DNA of 64,000 bases, from assembly GCF_002494345.1 (NCBI RefSeq), contig NZ_NXNI01000001.1, positions 1-64,000 on the forward strand. The letters run 5' to 3'. This document shows positions 17,694 to 25,072 of the stretch, in pieces; within the stretch, counting starts at the first letter, position 1; each line of letters opens with the position of its first letter. This DNA comes from Natrinema ejinorense (GTDB lineage Archaea; Halobacteriota; Halobacteria; Halobacteriales; Natrialbaceae). The translations under genes were made by a program, and so were the position numbers. The notes beneath the pieces were generated by a model. The model saw only the letters and a list, made by a program, of their open reading frames with translations. It was not told the origin of the DNA and ran no database searches.

Positions 17694-18586
17694 GCGGTGA
17701 ACTCGGGACCTCGGAACCCCAGTCGGCCGTCCGCGAGGAGGCGAGCGAGACCGATCGCTCGCGGCCGACGGCACCCGACTCGAAACACCTCCTCGCGACG
17801 ATCGTCGCTCGAGAGCTCCGAACGATCCGTCGGAACCGGACGTTCCTCGTGCTCGGGATCGCGTTCGCTGCCGTCCTGCTGGGGGTCGCCTGGGTCGGCG
17901 GGAGCGTGCGGGCCGGCTACGTCCCGACCCTGGTCGACCTGCTCACGCCGCTGGAGTTGCTCGTTCCAGTGGTCGCCGTCGCATTCGGGTATCGCGCCAT
18001 CCTCGGCGACGAGCAACGCGGCGAACTCGACGTGCTGGAGACCTACCCCGTCTCGAACCGCGAGATCGTCCTCGGCGTCTACGTCGGGCGGGCGATCGGC
18101 CTCCTCGTCACCATCGTCGTCCCGCTGGCGGTCGTCGCCGCCGCGGTGGCTCGCTCCGAGGACGACGCGCTGTCGATGTACGCGTCACACTCGGGCGCTG
18201 ACTCCCCGATCCTGTTTGCTCGCTTCATCGTCCTGACGGTGCTGTTCGCGCTGGCGGTGCTCGCCGTCGCGATCGCGATCTCCGCGGCGGTCAGCGGGAC
18301 GCGAAGCGCGCTCGCGCTGGCGGTCGTCGCGCTCGTCGTCCTGCTGGTCGGGTTCGACCTGGCGATCGCGTTCGGGGTGTCGGCCGGCGCGATCGGCGAC
18401 GCGGAACTCGTCTACTCGCTCGCGCTTAGCCCGCTCAGCGCCTATCGGGGACTCGTCTTCGACAGTGCGATCGTCGTCGCGGCGGGGACTGGGCCGGCGG
18501 TCGCCTCGCCGATCGCGAGCCTGGCGAGTCTCGCCGGCTGGACGATCGGTTCCCTCGGGTTCGCGGCGTGGGTACTGAACCGGTGA
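17690..18586 (+). CDS. nosY: NosY ABC transporter permease
   Basis: A 298-residue membrane protein with about six transmembrane segments after a hydrophilic N-terminal stretch of about 35 residues. It is of the ABC-2/NosY type: TIVARELRTIRRNRTFLVLG near residue 38, RGELDVLETYPVSNREIVLG near 112 (the conserved cytoplasmic loop), and LALSPLSAYR near 240, typical of NosY. The start overlaps the nosF stop by 4 bases. It is followed by 101 bases without a recognised terminator hairpin and then the convergent nosL. Confidence 0.88.
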   Translation: MSGELGTSEPQSAVREEASETDRSRPTAPDSKHLLATIVARELRTIRRNRTFLVLGIAFAAVLLGVAWVGGSVRAGYVPTLVDLLTPLELLVPVVAVAFGYRAILGDEQRGELDVLETYPVSNREIVLGVYVGRAIGLLVTIVVPLAVVAAAVARSEDDALSMYASHSGADSPILFARFIVLTVLFALAVLAVAIAISAAVSGTRSALALAVVALVVLLVGFDLAIAFGVSAGAIGDAELVYSLALSPLSAYRGLVFDSAIVVAAGTGPAVASPIASLASLAGWTIGSLGFAAWVLNR

Positions 18587-18687
18587 CGTTCTGCAAAGAG
18601 TCAGTCGTTTCGAGTTCTAGTTCCGATCGGTGGCTCCATCCCGTCCCCGACAGCTTCGATCGCGCTCCCGGCGTGGGCGGTGGAGCG

Positions 18688-19278
18688 TTACATCATCGAC
18701 ATGACGAGCTCCTGCGTGATCTCGTCGTGATCATAGCTGTCGCCGCCGTGTTCCTCCTGGAACGCCGCGGCGTCGTCGCCGTCGCTGAACGGAACGAGCG
18801 AGTCTCCCATCGCACCGCCCACGTCGCTGCCGGCGATCAAGGTGAGCCCCGATCGGTCCCCGAACCCGTCGGCGTCGAGGTGGCGGGAGATCACGGGGCC
18901 GTCGTCGCCCTCCTCGATGTCGTACTCGAGCGTCGAGTAGTCCGTGAGGTAGCTGACCGTGGGATCGACGTCCTGCTTGAAGGTGAACGCGTACGTACAC
19001 AGCGAGCTACAGAACTGGGCCGGCCGATCCTCCTCGAGCACTGCCGTCGGATCCTCGTAGTGTGCCTGCCCGGCCGGGCCGGGGTGGTTCCCGACGATCA
19101 TCGTACAGTTGTCACACCCCCGATCGTCGGCGATACTGATCGGCGCTGGAACGTCTGCCGTCTCGTCCCCACCGAGGCAGCCGGCGATCGATCCGAGCGC
19201 GCCACCCCCGACGGCGCCCAGCACGGTTCGACGAGTCGGTCTTCGATCGGTAGCGAACGCCGAAGTCGGTTCGTCCAT
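18688..19278 (-). CDS. nosL: NosL copper-binding lipoprotein
   Basis: A 196-residue exported lipoprotein. The N-terminus has twin arginines (RRTVLG, residues 16-21) and a lipobox ending at Cys34. The NosL copper site is present as CDNCTM (Cys55, Cys58, Met60). Further Cys residues (FCSSLC) and the C-terminal VPFSDGDDAAAFQEEHGG match NosL. The family delivers Cu(I) to N2O reductase. It is transcribed towards nosDFY, so it is not in that operon although it lies only 101 bases from nosY. A 36-bp perfect palindrome lies about 55 bases upstream of its start. Confidence 0.9.
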   Translation of the reverse strand: MDEPTSAFATDRRPTRRTVLGAVGGGALGSIAGCLGGDETADVPAPISIADDRGCDNCTMIVGNHPGPAGQAHYEDPTAVLEEDRPAQFCSSLCTYAFTFKQDVDPTVSYLTDYSTLEYDIEEGDDGPVISRHLDADGFGDRSGLTLIAGSDVGGAMGDSLVPFSDGDDAAAFQEEHGGDSYDHDEITQELVMSMM

Positions 19279-19331
19279 ACCGGATCTTGGAAGTACCCGA
19301 GTAAACCAGATTTGGTCCGATTCACGAAACG

Positions 19332-19367
19332 GCGGCCGATTCGCCCTCCAGAGGGCGAATCGGCCGC
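19332..19367. terminator. 36-bp near-perfect palindrome between GNAT gene and nosL
   Basis: The arms GCGGCCGATTCGCCCTC and GAGGGCGAATCGGCCGC are exact 17-bp complements around a central CA. It lies downstream of the GNAT-like gene stop (19422, minus strand) and upstream of nosL. It could act as a transcription terminator for the GNAT gene or as a regulatory site for nosL. No T-run follows on the minus strand, so termination is only one reading. Confidence 0.5.
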
Positions 19368-19421
19368 GGATCGACTCGGGTGGCGACCGACTCCGTCCGG
19401 GATTGGGGTCCGAAGACCGTC

Positions 19422-19859
19422 CTATGGCTCGAGTCGAAATCGAACCGTCGGGGAGCCGTCGAACTGTGGGCCGCGGCCGCGTCGCTCGAATCCCAGCTCT
19501 CGAGCAGCGTTCTCGATGGGGGTGGCGTCCTGTGACGCCAGTAGTTCGACGGCCATCGACTCCCGTTCGGCGAACCGGACGGGTTCGGCCAGCAACCGTT
19601 TGCAGGCCTCGCTCGTTCCGTCGAGTTGGGTGACGTGGACGGTGTCCTCGCGAGCGTCGAAGCTAATGAACCCGAGGAGGTCCTCCGGATCGGAGCCGTC
19701 GTATTGCGAGCCCGATACGTCCGCGTTCGGGTCGTGCGTCCCGTCCTCGGCGACCCGTACCGTCCGATCGTGGACGAGATTTCGCATCACGTCCGTCGGG
19801 GAGTCCGCGATCGACGCGAGGGCGTTGGCATCGGCCTCGAGTGCGTCCCGTACGTTCAT
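19422..19859 (-). CDS. GNAT-like N-acetyltransferase family protein
   Basis: A 145-residue small protein. It opens NVRDALEADANALASIADSP, the typical first strand and helix of GNAT enzymes, and has LLGFISFDAREDTVHVTQL near residue 65 and a C-terminal ENAARELGFERRGRGPQF segment. The usual acetyl-CoA loop (Q/RxxGxG/A) is not obvious, so activity is uncertain. The start at 19859 is preferred over 19958 because the extension is atypical, and a TATA-like element (reverse of caataaac near 19885) is about 28 bases upstream. It is a single-gene unit. Confidence 0.65.
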   Translation of the reverse strand: MNVRDALEADANALASIADSPTDVMRNLVHDRTVRVAEDGTHDPNADVSGSQYDGSDPEDLLGFISFDAREDTVHVTQLDGTSEACKRLLAEPVRFAERESMAVELLASQDATPIENAARELGFERRGRGPQFDGSPTVRFRLEP

Positions 19860-20037
19860 CGACGTATGGTAATGGCGCGCACAACAATAAACCCCGGTCG
19901 CGGATCGTTGGCTCGACCCGGTCGGCCCGAACCGATGGGGTGCTTGCATTCGAGTCACGGGAGCGTCGGATCAAGCGAGTCCTAAAAACGCGACCGATGG
20001 GACACAGTTATCTGCACGCTCTGGTAACTGACCGAGT

Positions 20038-20094
20038 ATGAGTCACACCACCGTCACGCACGCGGGCAGTGAGGTGTCAGCATGCGCGTCGTAG
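20038..20094 (+). CDS. 18-codon upstream ORF overlapping lysC
   Basis: An ATG at 20038, about 30 bases after a TATA-like gttatctg (20007), opens MSHTTVTHAGSEVSACAS and stops at TAG 20092-20094, 10 bases inside lysC in another frame. Three of the 18 residues are Thr and three are Ser. A Shine-Dalgarno-like GAGGTG (20071-20076) lies inside it, 5 bases before the lysC ATG. It may be a regulatory leader that couples lysC translation, or it may be chance. Confidence 0.35.
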   Translation: MSHTTVTHAGSEVSACAS

Positions 20095-21260
20095 CCAAGT
20101 TCGGCGGAACGAGCCTCGGTAGCGGCGACCGGATCAACCGTGCCGCGGATTCGATCGCTGCGGCCGTCGAGGACGGCCACGAGATCGCCGTCGTCGCGAG
20201 CGCGATGGGATCGACCACCGACGATCTGCTCGAGGAGATCAGCTTCGAGACGGACGAAGCCGATCGCGCCCAGATCGTCAGCATGGGCGAGCGGACGTCG
20301 GTTCGGATGCTCAAGGCCGCGCTGTCGGCTCGGGGCATCGACGCGATGTTCCTCGAGCCCGGAAGCGATCAGTGGCCCGTCGTCACCGACGAGTACGGCG
20401 AGGTCAACGTCGAGGAGACCCAGAAACGCGCACAGGAGGTCGCCGCGGAACTCGACGGGACGGTGCCGGTTATCACCGGCTTTCTAGCGGAGGGACCGGA
20501 TGGCTCGATCACGACGCTGGGCCGGGGCGGCAGCGACACGACGGCGGTCATGATGGGCAAGTACATGGACGCCGACGAGGTCGTCATCGTGACCGACGTC
20601 GAGGGCGTCATGACCGGGGATCCCCACGTCGTCGAAGGTGCCCGCAACGTCGGCGAGATTTCCGTCGACGAACTCCGAAACCTCTCGTTTCGGGGCGCTG
20701 AGGTCGTCGCGCCCTCGGCACTGTCGTACAAAGACGGGAAACTCGACGTTCGTGTCGTCCACTACCAGCACGGCGATCTGCTGTCGGGCGGGACGAGCAT
20801 CGAGGGCGAGTTCAGAAACCTCGTCGACCTGCGCGAGCGGCCACTGGCCTGCCTGACCGTCGCCGGTCGAGCCATTCGAAATCAGCCCGGTATCTTCAAT
20901 CACCTCTCGGAAGCGCTCGCCGAAAGCGACATCAACGTTGACGCCGTCGCCAGCGGAATGGACACGGTCACGTTCTACATCGACGAGGAAGAAGCCGAAC
21001 GTGCCGAGAACATCCTCCACCGCGAGGTCATCGCCCGCGACGAACTCTCGAGCGTCACCGTCGACTCGCCGATCGCCGTCATCCGGGTGACCGGCGGGGA
21101 GCTCCCAAACCAGCCGGGAATCATCAGCGAGATCGTCAACCCCCTCGCCGAGGCCCGCATTCATCTCCAGGACATCATCACGAGCGCGACCAGCGTCGCC
21201 CTCTTCGTCGACTGGGACGACCGCGAGGAAACCCTCGAGCTAACCCAGAACCTGTTCTAG
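20082..21260 (+). CDS. lysC: Aspartate kinase
   Basis: A 392-residue enzyme that phosphorylates aspartate, the first step to threonine, methionine and (where made) lysine. The kinase domain opens KFGGTSLGSGDR at residue 5. It has MGERTS near 67, and GRGGSDTTAV near 147, the aspartate-binding loop. The C-terminal third holds two ACT domains (VAGRAIRNQPGIFNHLSEAL near 262 and VTGGELPNQPGIISEIVNPL near 337), the usual allosteric sites. The start at 20082 is supported by a Shine-Dalgarno-like GAGGTG 5 bases upstream, so the mRNA probably has a 5' leader. That leader contains the overlapping mini-ORF. It is a single-gene unit followed by a MITE-like repeat. Confidence 0.95.
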   Translation: MRVVAKFGGTSLGSGDRINRAADSIAAAVEDGHEIAVVASAMGSTTDDLLEEISFETDEADRAQIVSMGERTSVRMLKAALSARGIDAMFLEPGSDQWPVVTDEYGEVNVEETQKRAQEVAAELDGTVPVITGFLAEGPDGSITTLGRGGSDTTAVMMGKYMDADEVVIVTDVEGVMTGDPHVVEGARNVGEISVDELRNLSFRGAEVVAPSALSYKDGKLDVRVVHYQHGDLLSGGTSIEGEFRNLVDLRERPLACLTVAGRAIRNQPGIFNHLSEALAESDINVDAVASGMDTVTFYIDEEEAERAENILHREVIARDELSSVTVDSPIAVIRVTGGELPNQPGIISEIVNPLAEARIHLQDIITSATSVALFVDWDDREETLELTQNLF

Positions 21261-21311
21261 CTCGAGCGATCCTGTTCGGTTCGTCTCACGCACTCCCGCG
21301 GGAATCGGCCT

Positions 21312-21397
21312 CTATAGTAGCAACTGAAAGTCATTGCACACCTGATCACACGACAGCGTTGCGATCAGTGTGTAAATCGTTTCAGTTGCTACTATAG
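21312..21397. repeat. MITE-like palindromic element, intact copy
   Basis: An 86-bp element with perfect 18-bp terminal inverted repeats CTATAGTAGCAACTGAAA (21312) and its complement ending at 21397. The centre has a second imperfect palindrome around CTGATC...GATCAG. No coding capacity. Related copies lie at 12274, 29679 and 38249. The size and symmetry fit a non-autonomous mobile element whose transposase gene is elsewhere. Confidence 0.85.
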
Positions 21398-21527
21398 TTT
21401 CGGCCCGGCGAATTCGGATTACAGCCGCCCCTACCAATCTATTACTTTCGTAGCCACCGGAGTATTCGATCGTTAATACTCTGGTAGCCGAACCGTAACG
21501 AAGGGGGAGAACGGTGCAGACGGGAGC

Positions 21528-22160
21528 ATGAGTACCGATCCGACAGTAACAGATGTTTTCGAGGGCATCGATCCCGATCCCGACGCCGTCCTCGCCGAGT
21601 TCGGCGTCGACTCGACCGACGACCTCCTCGAGGACGATGCCGGCGCTCACGATCCGATCCCGGACGACGCGGTCGATGTCGACGACACGACGGCGACCGA
21701 ACTGTTCGCCGACCTCGCAACCGTCGAGACGGCAGAGGCGACCGGTACGGACGGTGAGACGCCGGCGTCGAACGTCACGGACACCGATTCCAACGGAATG
21801 GGGGGAGTCAACGAGGCCGACGGCGGCACCCCGACGTGCGCGGACCTCGAGTTCGAGTTCATCGGCGACGCCGACGTGACCGTCCGGGCCGACGGCGAGG
21901 TGATCGACGCTACTGCGGCCGAACTCGGTGCGCTCACCGCAACCGATTCGAGCGAACCCGTCCCCGCCGACTCGAGCGAGCCCGACGACCGCGTCGAATC
22001 GAGCGAGCCCGACGCCGGCCCGACCCATGGCACTGCGCCGGCCAGGACACTCACCATCCGCGACGAGCGTCTCGAGGCCCTGGAACTCGTCGGCCCCGAG
22101 CCGACGAGGGAGCGGATCGCCGAGGACACCTTCGGCGGCGTCGGGATCGACACGCGCTGA
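21528..22160 (+). CDS. Acidic hypothetical protein, haloarchaeal
   Basis: A 210-residue, very acidic protein with no enzyme signature. It opens TVTDVFEGIDPDPDAVLAEFGVDSTDDLL, a short helical module. It ends with TLTIRDERLEALELVG and an ERIAEDTFGGVGID tail. Between them lies a low-complexity Ser/Asp/Glu/Pro region with three SSEP repeats (about residues 143-165). It looks like a haloarchaea-specific protein with folded ends and a disordered middle. ATG 21528 has no clear Shine-Dalgarno. Third-position G/C bias is strong, so it is a real gene. Tryptophanase follows in the same direction after 172 bases; a functional link is not evident. Confidence 0.7.
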   Translation: MSTDPTVTDVFEGIDPDPDAVLAEFGVDSTDDLLEDDAGAHDPIPDDAVDVDDTTATELFADLATVETAEATGTDGETPASNVTDTDSNGMGGVNEADGGTPTCADLEFEFIGDADVTVRADGEVIDATAAELGALTATDSSEPVPADSSEPDDRVESSEPDAGPTHGTAPARTLTIRDERLEALELVGPEPTRERIAEDTFGGVGIDTR

Positions 22161-22332
22161 GGTGGCGGACGTGAGCGACCCTGCCCGTACTGTGCCACCG
22201 TCAGACCCATTGGCGAGTTGCCCACCGATTCCGTCCATCGATGCGCCGATCCGTCCGGCGGGGGCCGTCTCGAGTCATCGACGCTCACAACCTCTCAGCT
22301 AGACTGAACACGCTGGACGGCATCGATCGGGT

Positions 22333-23712
22333 ATGGTCGCCTACAAGTCGAAAGTCGTCGAACCGATCCACCTACCATCGAAAGAACGGCGAACGAAGGC
22401 GCTCGAGGAGGCCGGATACAACGCGTTCAATCTTCCCGCTGACGACGTTTTCATAGATCTTTTGACGGATAGTGGGACGGGGGCGATGAGCGACGACCAG
22501 TGGGCCGCGTTGCTCCAGGGTGACGAGGCCTACGCCGGCTCGGCGAGCTTCGGCCGCCTCGAATCAGCGGTTGCGGACGTGATGGGGTTCGACCGTGTGG
22601 TGCCGGCCCACCAGGGTCGCGGTGCCGAGAACGTTCTCTACGGCAGCCTGCTCTCCGAAGGCGACGTCGCGCTCAACAACACCCACTTCGATACGACGCG
22701 AGCGCACGTCTCGAATCAAGGCGCCGATCCGGTCGACTGTCCGGTTCCGGGAGCCCACGATCCGGCGACGGACGAGCCGTTCAAGGGTGACTTCTCGCTC
22801 GAGCGAGCCCGCACGGTCGTCGACGAGGTCGGGGCGGAACGCGTCCCGCTGGTTATCCTGACGATCACGAACAACTCGACGGCGGGCCAGCCGGTCAGCG
22901 TTTCGAACACCCGTCGCGTCCGGGCGTTCGCCGACGAGATCGACGCCACGTTCGTGATCGACGCCTGTCGCTTCGCGGAGAACGCCTACTTCGTGACGCG
23001 ACGCGAGGACGAGTTCGCGGACGCGACGGTCGCCGAGGTGGCACGCGAGCAACTCGGGCTCGCGGACGCGATCGTCATGAGCGGGAAGAAAGACGGGTTG
23101 GCGAACGTCGGCGGCTTCGTCGCGACCGACGACGAGGCCCTCTTCGAGCGGTGTAAACAGCGTGCGATCCTCTACGAGGGGTTCCCCACGTACGGCGGCA
23201 TGGCCGGGCGAGACGTCGCCGCGATGGCGGTCGGTCTGCGCGAAGCCGTCGAGGAGGCGTACATCGAGGACCGGGTCGAACAGGTCCGCGAACTCGGCGC
23301 GATGCTCGAGGAGGCCGGACTCCCGGTGTACACGCCGATCGGCGGGCACGCGGTCTACCTCGACGCGGGGGCGACCTTTCCGGACATCCCGGCCGAGCGG
23401 TTCCCGGGACAGGTACTGGTCTGCGAACTGTATCGGGAAGGGGGTGTCAGGGGCGTCGAACTCGGGAGTTTCGCGTTCCCCGAGACCGACCGGCCGGAAC
23501 TGGTCCGACTCGCGGTTCCGCGCCGGACCTACCACCGGGAACACTTCGAGCACGTCGTCGAGACGGCCGAAGCCGTCCTCGAGAACCGCCACGAGGTGTC
23601 GGGACTCGAGATCGTCTCGAACCCCGCAGTCCCGGAACTCCGCCACTTTTCGGCGTCGCTCGAGCCGCTTTCGACCGATGCCCCACCCGCCGTCGACGCG
23701 GAATCCGACTGA
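22333..23712 (+). CDS. tnaA: Tryptophanase (tryptophan indole-lyase)
   Basis: A 459-residue PLP enzyme that splits tryptophan to indole, pyruvate and ammonia. It matches TnaA along its length. KSKVVEPIHLPSKERRTKAL opens the N-terminus, VPAHQGRGAENVLYGSL near residue 92 holds the cofactor-phosphate region, ITNNSTAGQPVS near 178 and DACRFAENAYF near 213 bracket the PLP ring, and SGKKDGLANVGG carries the Schiff-base lysine (Lys253). Tyrosine phenol-lyase is a close relative, but the overall match favours tryptophanase. No tna-type leader peptide or Trp permease gene adjoins it. It converges on a small haloarchaeal gene 24 bases away. Confidence 0.93.
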   Translation: MVAYKSKVVEPIHLPSKERRTKALEEAGYNAFNLPADDVFIDLLTDSGTGAMSDDQWAALLQGDEAYAGSASFGRLESAVADVMGFDRVVPAHQGRGAENVLYGSLLSEGDVALNNTHFDTTRAHVSNQGADPVDCPVPGAHDPATDEPFKGDFSLERARTVVDEVGAERVPLVILTITNNSTAGQPVSVSNTRRVRAFADEIDATFVIDACRFAENAYFVTRREDEFADATVAEVAREQLGLADAIVMSGKKDGLANVGGFVATDDEALFERCKQRAILYEGFPTYGGMAGRDVAAMAVGLREAVEEAYIEDRVEQVRELGAMLEEAGLPVYTPIGGHAVYLDAGATFPDIPAERFPGQVLVCELYREGGVRGVELGSFAFPETDRPELVRLAVPRRTYHREHFEHVVETAEAVLENRHEVSGLEIVSNPAVPELRHFSASLEPLSTDAPPAVDAESD

Positions 23713-23736
23713 GAAAGGGGCGCGACCGACGGCGAG

Positions 23737-24099
23737 TTACCGGCTCGAGAAAACGCTGCGCGCTCGCTCTCGAACCGTCTCCGGTTCGGGCTCGGACTGC
23801 CCGAATCGCCGCTTCGCGAGCGTTTGCAGCCCCTTCGAGGTCGCTTCGGAGGTTAGTACGTCGGCCGCCCAGTCGGGGACCTGGGACTCGAGTTCCTGCC
23901 GTTTTTGTGCCTTCATCTTGCTGAACCGGTGGAGCGCGACCCCGACGCCGAGGAACAGCCCGGCGTCGACCAGCTCGCGTCGGAACCGCTCGCGGTCGTT
24001 GCGGACCGCGATCGCTTTCACCAGCGAGAGAGCGCCGATCGCCAGATAGACCTTCGAACTCTTCGACGGATCGCCGCTGAGCATCCGTTGGAGCGCCAT
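23737..24099 (-). CDS. Small haloarchaeal protein with a hydrophobic segment, unknown function
   Basis: A 120-residue basic protein, unusual among acidic neighbours. It has two mildly hydrophobic stretches (KVYLAIGALSLVKAIAV near residue 16 and LVDAGLFLGVGVALHRF near 43). A charged C-terminal half follows (VPDWAADVLTSEATSKGLQ, then FGQSEPEPETVRERARSV). No known domain is recognised. The stop is 24 bases from the convergent tnaA stop. Upstream, a GNAT gene in the same orientation ends 72 bases away. Confidence 0.7.
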   Translation of the reverse strand: MALQRMLSGDPSKSSKVYLAIGALSLVKAIAVRNDRERFRRELVDAGLFLGVGVALHRFSKMKAQKRQELESQVPDWAADVLTSEATSKGLQTLAKRRFGQSEPEPETVRERARSVFSSR

Positions 24100-24171
24100 G
24101 CGACGACACGTACCACGTTCACGTCGGATAAAACTGCGCTGGCAGGCGACGGGTCCCCATGTGTGGGGTCG

Positions 24172-24597
24172 TCAGACGCGTCCGGCCGTCACCGCCACGC
24201 CGCGGTGGCGCTGCTCGTCGATCGGCTCGATCGAAAATCCCAGCCGCTCGTAGAACGGCCTGACGCCGTCGTCGAATCGCGCCGTGAGACGCCCCTCTCG
24301 TTCGAGCGCCCGCTCGATTAGCGCCGAGCCGATCCCGCGGCCCCGATGCCGACGACGGACGCCGATCGCCCCGACGTGGGCCCCCCGCTCGTTCTCGAGG
24401 GGCTCGAGGACGGCGGTCCCGAGGATTCGTTCGCTCCCGTCGGTGTCCGCACTCGCCGCCGTCCCGCGCCGATCGCCCGCCAGGAAGACGTCGCCGTCGT
24501 CGATCCGCCGTTCGACGTCGCCGAGCTCGAGCATCGCGCCATCGAGGATGCGCCGGACCTCGAGGGCGTCGTCGGAAGTCGCCGTGCGGACGAACAT
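24172..24597 (-). CDS. GNAT family N-acetyltransferase
   Basis: A 141-residue acetyltransferase. The acetyl-CoA pyrophosphate loop is explicit as RRRHRGRGIGSALI near residue 84, preceded by the strand GAHVGAIGV. The C-terminal FYERLGFSIEPIDEQ is the usual closing element of GNAT enzymes. The acceptor substrate is unknown. It lies 98 bases downstream of the SAMP2-like gene, in the same orientation, so cotranscription is possible. Confidence 0.88.
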   Translation of the reverse strand: MFVRTATSDDALEVRRILDGAMLELGDVERRIDDGDVFLAGDRRGTAASADTDGSERILGTAVLEPLENERGAHVGAIGVRRRHRGRGIGSALIERALEREGRLTARFDDGVRPFYERLGFSIEPIDEQRHRGVAVTAGRV

Positions 24598-24695
24598 TCA
24601 CACCGACGTTGGGCGGCGTGGCTCAACAACGCGTCGGTCCCGCCCGATCGAAACGGTGTGGGATCGGCTTTCGGGGCGGCGAGACGACGGTCGGC

Positions 24696-24944
24696 TCACC
24701 CCCAGGAGCCGCCCTTGATGAGGCGCAACACCGTCACGTGGTCGCTCTCGACGGGCTGATCTTCGGGCACTGGCCGGCCGTCGACGAGGACACTCACCTC
24801 GTGGGGACTCAACTCGACCTCGCGGAGGAGGTCCGCGTAGGTCGGCGTCGTGGCGCTGCCGCCGTCGCGGTCGGCACCGCCGGCCACCGCCTCGAGGTCG
24901 AGTTCGTAGGTGTCTTCGCCCTTGATATCGACGGTGACGCGCAT
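24696..24944 (-). CDS. samp2: SAMP2-like ubiquitin-fold small archaeal modifier with C-terminal tail
   Basis: An 82-residue beta-grasp protein. The stretch LSPHEVSVLVDGRPVPEDQP and the terminal VLRLIKGG closely match the haloarchaeal modifier SAMP2, which is attached to protein lysines through its C-terminal Gly-Gly and also serves tRNA thiolation (family knowledge). Here the Gly78-Gly79 pair is not the end: Ser-Trp-Gly follows before the stop. An N-terminal loop (AGGADRDGGSATT, about residues 21-33) is longer than in the Haloferax protein. The extra tail would need removal before E1-type activation. The reading frame to the stop is unambiguous. Confidence 0.88.
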   Translation of the reverse strand: MRVTVDIKGEDTYELDLEAVAGGADRDGGSATTPTYADLLREVELSPHEVSVLVDGRPVPEDQPVESDHVTVLRLIKGGSWG

Positions 24945-24998
24945 AGGTCACGGTAACGAGACGATCGTCTTGAGAGCATCGCTCCCGGCTAGTGGCGG

Positions 24999-25066
24999 CC
25001 CAAGCCTACACTGCTGAGCGAAATCATGCGGTGGGTTCCGATTTCGCTCAGCAGTCGACGCTTGGG
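24999..25066. repeat. 68-bp double-armed inverted repeat
   Basis: Outer arms CCCAAGC/GCTTGGG and inner arms CTGCTGAGCGAAATC/GATTTCGCTCAGCAG (15 bp, perfect) surround a 14-nt loop. It lies between the stop of the bactofilin-like gene and the SAMP2-like gene, both on the minus strand. It could terminate the former or be a small mobile palindrome. No other copy was seen in the window. Confidence 0.7.
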
Positions 25067-25072
25067 ACGGTA

